Source: Dendrocalamus latiflorus
Lineage: Eukaryota; Streptophyta; Magnoliopsida; Poales; Poaceae
Direction of reading: 5' to 3'
DNA length: 64,000 bases
Assembly: GCA_017311315.1 (NCBI GenBank)
Contig: CM029622.1
Coordinates: 10,777,295 to 10,841,294, forward strand
In this document: piece after piece, positions 56,531 to 64,000 of the stretch
How the letters are laid out: each line of letters begins with the position of its first letter
How positions within the stretch are numbered: position 1 is the first letter of the stretch
Made by a program: the position numbers and the translations under genes
The notes under the pieces: model-generated
Seen by the model: the letters and a program-made list of their open reading frames with translations, nothing else
Databases searched by the model: none
Told to the model about the DNA's origin: nothing

Positions 56531-56629
56531 ATGGCGCGTAAGAAGATCCGGGAGTATGATTCCAAGCGCCTCCTCAAGGAGCACCTCAAGCGCCTAGCCG
56601 GCATCGACCTCTAGATCCTCTCCGCACAG
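56531..56629 (+). pseudogene. Captured first exon of ATP-citrate lyase subunit A
   Basis: The 33-codon exon MARKKIREYDSKRLLKEHLK, then RLAGIDL, stop, ILSAQ, followed by an AG|GTCAGT donor. This is the conserved N-terminus of plant ATP-citrate synthase alpha chain (ACLA), a cytosolic enzyme subunit making acetyl-CoA. The stop (TAG at 56612-56614) stands where Gln (CAG) is expected. No later ACLA exon follows; the next exon comes from another gene. It is a transposon-captured fragment. Confidence 0.9.
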
Positions 56630-56702
56630 GTCAGTACCTCGTGATCTCAAACTTTTTTTGGTGGATCTTCACATTTAGTTATTCCATCAACTGGATCCGT
56701 AG

Positions 56703-56830
56703 GCAACGATAGTTCCGCCTCCAGTCCGTCGACGCCTTCGCCCCTGGCCAGCCGCTCGACTTCGCCGAGCTCATCAAGAAGGGCGACCTCGTCGACGTCT
56801 CCGGCAACTCCATCGGCAAGGGGTTCCAAG
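56703..56830 (+). pseudogene. Captured exon of organellar ribosomal protein L3 (uL3)
   Basis: The exon between a GTAG acceptor and a GTCAGT donor encodes LQSVDAFAPGQPLDFAELIK, then KGDLVDVSGNSIGKGFQ. GDLVDV.G.S.GKGFQG is a signature of bacterial-type L3, so the source is a chloroplast or mitochondrial ribosomal protein gene. An in-frame TAG lies at 56710-56712. Only this internal exon is present. Whether the parent is plastid or mitochondrial is not decided here. Confidence 0.85.
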
Positions 56831-56862
56831 GTCAGTAGATTCGAGTGTTCTTTACATTCCAG

Positions 56863-56966
56863 GAATGGCACCGCTTAGTAATGAGGAGATAATGAATCCC
56901 AAAACCAAAAATATCCGGTTATATGTCAAAAGAGTATTCATCTCAGATGACTTCGATGGTGAACTG
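56863..56966 (+). pseudogene. Captured exon of an organellar HSP90
   Basis: Exon between a TTCCAG acceptor and a GTACAT donor: MAPLSNEEIMNPKTKNIRLY, then VKRVFISDDFDGEL. NPKTKNIRLYVKRVFISDDFDGEL-type sequence is characteristic of the middle domain of chloroplast/mitochondrial HSP90 chaperones, where FPRYLSF would normally follow. Here the frame runs off into other sequence. It is an isolated exon in the chimeric array. Confidence 0.85.
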
Positions 56967-57119
56967 GTACATAATCTCTCAGTGCACAAGATAATTACTT
57001 CTGGAGATGCATTTACGTTGTCTTGGCATTATTTTTCTACCAGTGGAACAGATTTCTGAGTTTAGTAAGTCTCCCTCCCTCCCTACCTCCCTCGCCAAAT
57101 CCTCTCATGGTTGTTCCTC

Positions 57120-57186
57120 CCTCCAATGTAGAAATCAAGAACTCGGATTTCTTCTTGTTGTTCTCGGATATGAAACAATATATTAT
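57120..57186 (+). pseudogene. Small exon-like fragment of unknown origin
   Basis: A TGTAG acceptor, an open segment IKNSDFFLLFSDMKQYIM and a GTATGT donor. It lies between the HSP90 and ankyrin fragments and may be the 5' part of the ankyrin gene or a fifth captured piece. Confidence 0.35.
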
Positions 57187-57269
57187 GGTATGTCTTGCAG
57201 TATTCTGTTTCTTCTTTACGTTGTATGTTTCTTTTATTGCTGCCCTTCAATAACCTGTTCTATACTTAG

Positions 57270-58345
57270 GTCTCTGGAAGCTGTTCACAGATGAGGATAA
57301 GGTTCTTATGAACAAGAGAGTACCTGTTCTGGAAGCTGCGACTTCTGTAAGTGATCTCTGTTCAGAGCGATTTAATTATTATCAAGTCATTTGTAAACGC
57401 ATCATAACCTCATATTAGCTACTATTTTAGTCATGGAAATAGTAAATTATGCTCCTTATTTTAACAATTTAACATCCATGCATCTTCTGCCCGTGTTGGT
57501 GATGTTTGTTACTTCCATTTTAGCTTCCTGTCCAATATCTATTCATTGACAGTTGACACATCTTATATCTTTTCCTTGTAGAGTAAGTGGCTGCCACTAA
57601 ACACCCTTGTTGCATCAGGAGACTTCTATATATTGGACAATCTTAAAAAACATAATGTGGACATAAATGCTTTTGATAAGGTAATTGCTACTGTAAATGT
57701 TGAGCTATCTCATCTTAAACAGGTATATGCCTAGAAAGCTTGGTGTCTTTGTGATATCATTATCGTTCATTGGGCCTTTTTCTGGTTTCTTCAGGATTGT
57801 TTGCCAGCAATTCATAAAGCAATTCTTTCCAAGAAGCATGCTATTATCAACTATCTTTTAAGGAATTCAGCAAATCCATTTATCCATGATAAAGTGAGTA
57901 TGGCCTATGTTTAGAAATCTTGGAAACAGCTTATGTGAAGACTTAAATAATACTTTGAAGTTACTTGGGTTCAATCTTGTTCTTGGAAACAGTTTGTTTG
58001 GTTAATTGTGTTGGTTTAATTCAAACAACCAACAATGCAATTTTGGTGATGCAATATGGTGCAACCCTAATGCGTTATGCCGTCCAAACAACATGCAATC
58101 AGACTATAAAGACCCTCTTGATGTACAATGTTGACATCAATCGCCTGGATGATGTATGTTAGGCTTTGGAATTGTCTTTCTTTATTTTCTTTTCTGATGG
58201 ATTAACTGCTTAACTCGTTCAATTTGCAGTATGGCTGGACACCATTGCATCTAGCTGTGCAAACACTGAACCGATTTGGTGAAGCTACTCTTAATAAAGG
58301 GTGCTGATAGAACTTTGAAAACTCCATCCGGCCGCTGCGCTTATT
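57270..58345 (+). pseudogene. Captured 3' part of a chloroplast ankyrin-repeat gene (AKRP-like)
   Basis: Five exons with introns retained are 57270-57346, 57582-57680, 57795-57893, about 58056-58153 and 58230-58345. They encode LWKLFTDEDKVLMNKRVPVL, WLPLNTLVASGDFYILDNL, AIHKAILSKKHAIINYLLRN, GATLMRYAVQTTCNQTIKTL and YGWTPLHLAVQ. The 33-residue exons are ankyrin repeats. The order and the VLEA..S, ILDNL and NVDIN motifs match the embryo-essential plastid protein AKRP/EMB2036 as I recall it. The fourth exon has lost its acceptor (CAATATGG instead of CAGGATGG-like). A one-base insertion near 58301 shifts the last exon to a stop. It is a fragment, not a gene. Confidence 0.75.
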
Positions 58346-58349
58346 TTTC

Positions 58350-59389
58350 TTCTAGTCGATCCAACGTGTTCGTGTAGCCAACCAGCCAAACCGAAACAAC
58401 GTCGCACAAACCAAAAGGCTGAGATCAGAACTCCCCAATCAAAACACGCATGCAGCCTTCAAGCGCCAATACTTCTCACCAAAACTAATTAGCACTCCCT
58501 CTCATTACCTCACGTGAACACCTCAAAACCAGTGATGCAAGCCTCCAAATTAATCACGTCTAAACACACATGCATGCAACAACCATGCATATGTATCTAG
58601 CTGCATGAACGCATCAAAGAAGCAAAAAAGGCCAAACTGATTTTTCCACAAGCCGCCATCAACTACTCCTTTTTTTCCTGTATATGACAGCCCCAAAAAG
58701 AGTCACGTACAAAGTTATGGCCGCCGCTCTCCTATTTCTCGATAAAAAAAACTGCACACCTCATGGCCGCCGGCCCTAACTTTTTATAGCACGTCCACCA
58801 ATCCGAAATAAACTCACAAACGAACTCAAACCCTAATACAACTCATCCTAGGCCTTTTTGTCTCAACCAGGCTTTTTGGCCCACTACTTTTCAAGGGACC
58901 CAAAACCCTTCATAACATGGGGTTTTTAATTCTTTTTACACTTCTGATTTTTCAACCTTCCACGTGTCGAAGCCTCCAGGACCGCACCTCCTGTATCTTC
59001 TCCACGCATCATCTCCATGCGCATTGTTCTCTAGCCTGAACATCCCGCATGACATCCTTGACCGATAGGACCTCAGTTCCTCCTTGAACTTAGTCCCGAA
59101 ACCTCAGTTCCACCCGAACCTAGTTTCAGTCCCGTCATCGACCATGTTCCGCCTCAAGCAACACCTGCACATGAATAAACAAACAACCGCGTATGAGCAC
59201 AAGTCCACGACTTGACTCAAGTCAATCCGCACAATACCTCACACGAGCGTATCATGCAACATTATCATATCACCATGCTATCACAAGCATATAAAGAAGC
59301 AACATACCATAAGTAATACCATAACCAACGTTGTCAATTATTCATCATCTAAAATAACCTAGACCTGGCCACATGGTCTAACAGTTTTA
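58350..59389. other. Non-coding stretch between captured genes and the right terminus
   Basis: About 1 kb. GC-mixed to 59160, then a stretch with CAAGTCCACGACTTGACTCAAG that recalls LTR sequence elsewhere in the window. No ORF or domain is recognised. Confidence 0.4.
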
Positions 59390-59935
59390 TATATCAACGA
59401 CTAACAACTGTGGCAATACAACCCTAGAAGATGCAACGATCTCAAATTTCGTGGCAAGACAACCTTGTTATTGCAACGAAAGATAGTCTTCTATACCAAC
59501 GACTAACAACCGTGGCAATACAACCCTAGAAGATGCAACGAACCCAAATTTCATTGCGATAGATAAAGCCCTATTGCAACGCAAGCAACGATTCATGCAA
59601 CGAATCACATCCGTTGCAAAACAGTCCAGTATTTGCAACCATCAGCAAAAGCGTGGCAATAATGTCGACATATTGCAACGCAAATCAAACGAATCACAAC
59701 GCAAATTCATTACGTGGCAATATTGTCAAGTACTTGCAACCGTTTTATAAATGGTGGCGATAGCACCTACCAATTGCAACGAAATGCATGGTAATCGCCA
59801 CGCAAAAATATCCGTGGCAACATGGTCAACTATCGCAACCAAAAATGAAAATGGCGGCAATAGCCCCTACCTATTGCAACCAATTTCGTGTCGTTGCAAA
59901 GTTGATCGTGGCATTAGGGTCAAAACCTTGTAGTG
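59390..59935. repeat. Right subterminal repeats of the large CACTA
   Basis: GTGGCAATA, TTGCAACG, CGTTGCAA and TTGCAACC recur roughly every 25-40 bp up to the terminal CCTTGTAGTG. This mirrors the left end. A direct duplication of ACCAACGACTAACAACYGTG-type sequence lies at about 59393 and 59496. Confidence 0.85.
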
Positions 59936-60380
59936 GCTGCTATCATATTACAAGTTGGTTTATCTTTATTTATTATAACTGTTTGTTGAAACTTCCGACA
60001 AAGATAACCACGCAAAGGAGGTTCTGCTGAAATTTTGTGAGGTGCATTTAGTTTATCTTTGTTACATTACTTAGTTTGGTAGCACTCCTGGCCATTGGCT
60101 GGTTGGGGTGTTACAGGGGAAAGGTGCAAGGGCTAGGGTGGTGGTGGCGGCTGGGGGGAGAATGGGGGGTGGCGGCTAGGGTTTATGGGGAAGGGAGGAG
60201 GTGGCCGGCCAGCCCTATATGGGCCAGGCTACTGTGGGCCGAAGGCTCACGTCCTAAAACTCATCCGAAATACTGAATTTTCTGCTGTTTTCAAACCCCA
60301 AAAAATTACGTCTCCAATTCTATTGATTTTATCTCTCTTTTAATCCAACAAATCCTCCAAACACCAATCGGGTTATTACA

Positions 60381-60391
60381 TTCTACCCCGT
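60381..60391 (-). other. Polypurine-tract-like motif of the outer chromovirus
   Basis: On the minus strand AACGGGGTAGAA directly precedes the TGTAATAACCC start of the LTR ending at 60380. It fixes the sense strand of the outer element as minus. Confidence 0.7.
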
Positions 60392-60458
60392 TAAACAGAA
60401 TTTGACCACGAATTCTATGCTCCATGAGCCTTCATGGGAAACAGAACTAAACTAAAAA

Positions 60459-60674
60459 TTAAATCATACACGTACCTAAGGCAAATAACTCTAGATATTT
60501 CTCACGCATGCGAGACTCTAGCTCCCAAGTTGCTTCCCACTCAGTTTGACGCGTCCAAATCACCTTGATATATTTTAATGTCTTGTGCCTCAAAACTCGC
60601 TCCGACTCTCGTAAAATTCGCACTAGCCAGGACTTGGAGGTAAAATCTCACTCGATGATCAATGGCTCTACAAC
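60459..60674 (-). pseudogene. Chromodomain end of a Ty3/gypsy (Tekay/Del-like) polyprotein, relic
   Basis: The minus-strand frame reads VVEPLIIE, stop, DFTSKSWLVRILRESERVLR, then KVIWTRQTEWEATWELESRM and REKYLELF, ending at a TAA at 60459-60461. R+L...E..LR.K.....KV.W......EATWE.E..MR..Y..LF is the C-terminal chromodomain tail of plant chromovirus integrases. Its position about 80 bp from the 3' LTR is normal for that lineage. One in-frame stop is present, and no integrase core is recognisable further right, so only the tail survives here. Confidence 0.75.
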
Positions 60675-63510
60675 AAATCAATGGAAAATACTCCCAGGAG
60701 TACCTGGACACCCACCTCAAACTCTGGTCCTCACCTTACAAAGCTCTCCCAAGTGTCCAACCCTTTTTCCCTGATTAGACACAGCTATCTAACCTTCACT
60801 TATTCATAAGGCCCTGTCCCAAACTCCAGAATGGGAACTGACAGTTAAACAAAATCATCTCAAAAGAGTTCGATGCATCTATGGTCTCATATTCCCAAAC
60901 TAAGTTGCACATTTTAAACATACCTTTCAACTTTAGATTCAATTAAGGTTTGGGATATCACACACTCGTAGTTTAAGCTTTCACTCCCAAATTCTACAAC
61001 AACCCATTCCTCTCACAATAACTACAATCAATCAAACCATTTTTTCCTTTGGGCACAAACCCACCTTGGGAAAGAAATTAGAACCACAATCCAAAAACCA
61101 AGGGGTCATCACGCGAAATGCCCTAACCCTCGACGACATCAGAAACTCTTCTTTCATTTCTCATATGATCCCCTCACTTTGCAGGTCACATCCCTTCTCA
61201 ACATAGGAAAACACATACCACGGTCTTTAGACCAACTCTCTTTCAACAAAATCCACCCGACAAAATAATGAGGAGTCCACCAAGAATCATTTGAATTTCA
61301 GATAAGCGATATACAATCAAGAACAAGATGTGCTCAAGAACCACATGAAAAAAAAGGATGAAATCACTCCAATACATGAATTAACAACCTTTTCTTTTCT
61401 TCTAGTGAAGAAAAGGACAACCCACCACATGAAAAAACAATTTTTCTTTACCAACATCATTGGACAAAACACATAGAGTAAACAAGAACCAGAAATATCT
61501 CACTACCTTAGAAAAAGTTTTTTTTCAATTTTAAGGTATAATTTCCCTTGGGGTCATGAATGTCCAAAACATCACATTGCACATGTACACATTTCCTTTA
61601 AATTGGAAGCTTCAAAGTTAAACTCAACTTGTTGCAATACCGCTACAAATCTAGAGAGATTCTAGTACACAAGTTACCGAATGCATTAGAGAGGCTCCTT
61701 CATGAAATTAATGTTTTCTTTTCTTTCTTTATCCCAACTACACCTATAAATTGATTCCCCATAGAATCTTGTCAGCTTAGTTCTTTTAACAACAGTTATC
61801 CTTTAGAATTTCCACACACAGGTACACAACAAAACAAATTCTACCAACGATCAAAGCAAATCTCGCCTCACTTGTTATTTCCGAAGACCACAAGAAGACT
61901 ACAACTTTGAAACCCGGATAATATAAAATATGACATGTCACAACAATAAATCATTCCATTACTCCTAGCTAGACAAATTCTAAGCAATGTCACTTCATGT
62001 CTTCAATTTGTTTCTAAGGACACCTACAATAAAATTTTAGTTATAAATAATAGAGAACCTTTAGCAAGTGAATTTAGTCTCCACTGACTACCCTTAAAAA
62101 GGTCTCCAAATTAAAAAAGGTAATTCACTAAGGAACAGTTCATATATCATGACATTAGTTCAACATTCCTCTCCATTGTATTTACTACCACATTGAGTAT
62201 GTTATCATACCAAATTTTTTTCATCATTGGGTGACATGGTCAATTACTCCATAGAAGATCTGACAATGTACATAATGGTAATGGTCTTAATAATGCGACA
62301 AGTTTGCACACTTTTGATAAATTCAATATTCCACAAGTATATATAATGAAAGGACAATGAAACGACATCACAAATAAAAACTTTAACTCTTTGAATGAGT
62401 TCACTTACACAGATAATTACTTCGCCCCAAAATTTTTTTCTTTATTAATGTTATTATTATTATTCCTTTATTGTTACTATTGTTATTATTATTATCATCA
62501 TCATCAATACTGCTACCAAGAAAACCGACAAACCCGAAACGAATTATGTAATTACCAATTTAACAAACTCTTACCAAGAATTAATAAAAGTTACTATTAT
62601 ATCTTCCAACTTTCTAAAAATAGACTGAATTGTTGCATAATATTTTATTATCCCATCCTATGTTTTTTAAAACAAATTTACAAAGCATCACAAGATTAAT
62701 GTAATAACCACGATAGTCTAGGCAAACTTTTTAGTCAAGGACAAACTAATACTTAACAATCTTAGAAAGTGCACAATTCAAAACATTCATTACACTTTAT
62801 TCGTTCAACCCCTAATGATGCTTAATACCCATCCTATCACACGTTAACTTTTCTCTAGTGATTCTCATTAATGATCCACAATTATCTTGGTTAAAGAATC
62901 TATTTCTTGTCCTACTTTTAGATGCAAACACATGAAACCATCACAAATATAGATTCAACATACTCATCTTATGTTCAAAACTTAGGGCAAAATATTATCA
63001 AAATATCAATATTAGAACATCTAGTACACCAGGATTCATATGGCATTACAACAATATTCATCCATTCATAATAGTTCAATTTAGCTTGGCATGTAGTATG
63101 TAAGTAAAGCATCTACATCTGTTCACTAAGTATCCATAGAAAAGATTAAATCAGAACTAATATTTACTAAATACATCAAACCTCACATATCTTTCACATA
63201 ACCTTCATAGATAATTAGAAGAATGTATTGGGACCAAACAACCCAATTCACCCAATATAGTTTAAGAGTTCTTAACATTTTAGTTACATAATTAATTCAA
63301 ATATGCTCTATGTTTCTATTAGACCATAACGATTCAAGTAATAATGTTACATACTTGTACTCACTAGTCAACATGAAACTACTGTAGTATAGTTTCACTT
63401 ACAAAGATGTTACTTACAATTATTTATGCACTACTTCCTTTCCCCAACTTGACATTCCATGTTTTATCAATATTTTTCTTCAAATTGAAGAAGTTATCAT
63501 AACAAGAACA
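60675..63510. other. AT-rich region without recognised genes
   Basis: Should correspond to the interior of the outer minus-strand chromovirus or to sequence that replaced it. I find no reverse transcriptase, integrase or Gag motif in the visible reading frames. The TTATTATTATT-type simple repeat at 62440-62505 gives the ORF 62391-62699, which is not a gene. Confidence 0.5.
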
Positions 63511-63540
63511 TAGTGTGTGTGTGTGTGTGTGTGTGTGTAT
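63511..63540 (+). repeat. (GT)13 microsatellite
   Basis: An uninterrupted GT run at about 63513-63538. Confidence 0.95.
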
Positions 63541-64000
63541 TCTCACACCAAGCGTTAAACTTCAACACACAGGTTACTCCAAAAGCACATGGATTTAAAA
63601 CTTCCACGTAAAAGTGAGCTTGTAAAAGATGTTCTCCTTGATCCAAATAGAGAATAGGGAGCTAAGAGACAAGTTGAATCCCTCAATAAAATGGTAAAAC
63701 CACCACAAAAAAATATCCCAACAACATGACAACTTTCATGAGTAGTAAGAGTAGGTCAACGATTGGAAAAATCACAAATTCTTCATAAACAGAATAGTGA
63801 ATAAAAGCACATTACCAATATGCAAATAACTACCACTGAAAACTCATGGAAAGATTAATAACTCACCAATCGAATGAAAATGATCAATGGAAACTCATCC
63901 CGACAACTCTTCATTAATCATGTACCACACCCAGTGGTACAGCCTGGCCATGCCACAACCACAACCTTTATCACTCGGCATTACTATCCATCTCAATAAA
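63541..64000. other. Non-coding AT-rich end of window
   Basis: No ORF, repeat or terminal motif recognised. Part of the same unassigned region as 60675-63510. Confidence 0.45.

Larger units (their letters stand above)
28217..59935 (-). mobile_element. 31.7-kb CACTA (En/Spm) element with TNP2, TnpA and captured genes, TSD GCT
   Basis: Left end CACTACTAAATTTTTACCCT and right end, read inward, CACTACAAGGTTTTGACCCT form a terminal inverted repeat. GCT is duplicated perfectly at 28214-28216 and 59936-59938. Subterminal regions are full of TTGCCACG, GTGGCAA and GTTGCAAC words. Minus-strand genes are TNP2 transposase (52091-55759) and a TnpA-like gene (43677-46850 with further exons at 31951-32133). 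Plus-strand fragments of four host genes fill 56245-58350. Removing the copia insertion leaves about 20.3 kb. Stops in both transposon genes suggest it is no longer autonomous. Confidence 0.93.
26135..60115 (+). mobile_element. Solo LTR of family A, split by the 31.7-kb CACTA
   Basis: The arms 26135-28216 and 59939-60115 together give about 2.26 kb. It starts TGTAATACCCCAAATG and ends GGGGTGTTACA, the reverse complement of the ends of 2422-4728. Flanks are GGGGG and GGGGA, a 4-of-5 match to a target duplication. At the CACTA insertion point the two arms rejoin as expected from the uninterrupted copy (TATCTTAGATGTT and onward, compare 2640-2690). It lies inside the outer chromovirus LTR in opposite orientation. 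ORFs at 27265-27513 and 27698-27934 are incidental. Confidence 0.85.
15311..60380 (-). mobile_element. Outer chromovirus 3' LTR, split into four segments by insertions
   Basis: The segments are 15311-15756, 19229-19865, 25097-26134 and 60121-60380, together about 2.38 kb, close to the 2.31 and 2.26 kb of the two family-A LTRs. It starts TGTAACACCATGG and ends GGGTTATTACA. Immediately to the right, on the minus strand, are a purine run (GGGGTAGAA) and a chromodomain relic. The LTR is therefore the 3' LTR of a minus-strand Ty3/gypsy chromovirus whose body extends right and out of the window. The 5-bp sequences at its two ends differ (GATTG and TTCTA), as expected for one LTR of a longer element. 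Confidence 0.75.

Noticed and set aside
56245..56541. 98-codon ORF spanning the captured ACLA leader
   Set aside because: It reads the ACLA start in the wrong frame. The recognisable protein is in the frame starting at 56531.
62391..62699. 102-codon ORF with poly-Leu and poly-Tyr stretches
   Set aside because: Built on a TTATTATTATT simple repeat.

Overview
This window is intergenic DNA of a large plant genome, almost certainly a grass. The evidence is stacked LTR retrotransposons, CACTA (En/Spm) DNA transposons with TNP2 and TnpA-type genes, and GC-rich 5' exons in captured host gene fragments. I found no intact, free-standing host gene. Nearly every base can be placed in a nested series of transposon insertions, six of which have perfect target-site duplications (TSDs) that I could read directly and a seventh a 4-of-5 match.

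Left part (1-15310): antisense Gypsy-type LTR remnants (1-1608, 1609-2421, 4734-4874, 11487-14680) are split by two clean insertions. The first is a 2.3-kb solo LTR at 2422-4728 (TSD ACAAG). The second is a 6.6-kb LTR retrotransposon at 4875-11481 (TSD CACGT) that has no gag or pol. Its GC-rich interior carries three tandem-repeat arrays, one with 96-bp units and one with repeated TATAAATA motifs. A worn CACTA transposase relic lies at 14700-15020.

Centre (15311-60380): one old chromovirus LTR of about 2.38 kb on the minus strand has been stretched to 45 kb by insertions. These are a 3.5-kb solo LTR (15757-19223, TSD GGTTA), a 5.2-kb CACTA (19866-25093, TSD TTA) and a plus-strand solo LTR (26135-60115). 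That solo LTR was in turn split by a 31.7-kb CACTA (28217-59935, TSD GCT), and the large CACTA by an 11.4-kb Ty1/copia element (32170-43616, TSD GCTAC). The copia element is young: its LTRs differ by about 8 substitutions in 1.67 kb, and its large Gag ORF and full Pol ORF are open.

The large CACTA encodes both usual gene types on the minus strand: the TNP2 transposase (52091-55759) and a TnpA-like multi-exon gene (43677-46850, plus exons beyond the copia insertion). Both carry in-frame stops. Between the TNP2 promoter end and the right terminus it carries plus-strand fragments of at least four unrelated host genes: ATP-citrate lyase subunit A, an organellar ribosomal protein L3, an organellar HSP90 and a chloroplast ankyrin protein resembling AKRP. 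The smaller CACTA carries three splice-competent exons of an ALA-interacting subunit (CDC50/LEM3) gene, next to a TnpA 3' exon remnant.

Right part (60381-64000): immediately beyond the outer LTR are a polypurine-tract-like motif and a chromodomain relic on the minus strand. These show that the outer element is a minus-strand Tekay/Del-like chromovirus. The rest is AT-rich DNA in which I recognise no gene, apart from a (GT)n microsatellite.

The most noteworthy content is gene-fragment capture by two independent CACTA elements, the consistent C-to-T-type origin of the stop codons, and the non-coding 6.6-kb retroelement built from tandem arrays. I see no CRISPR array, operon, tRNA or rRNA gene.
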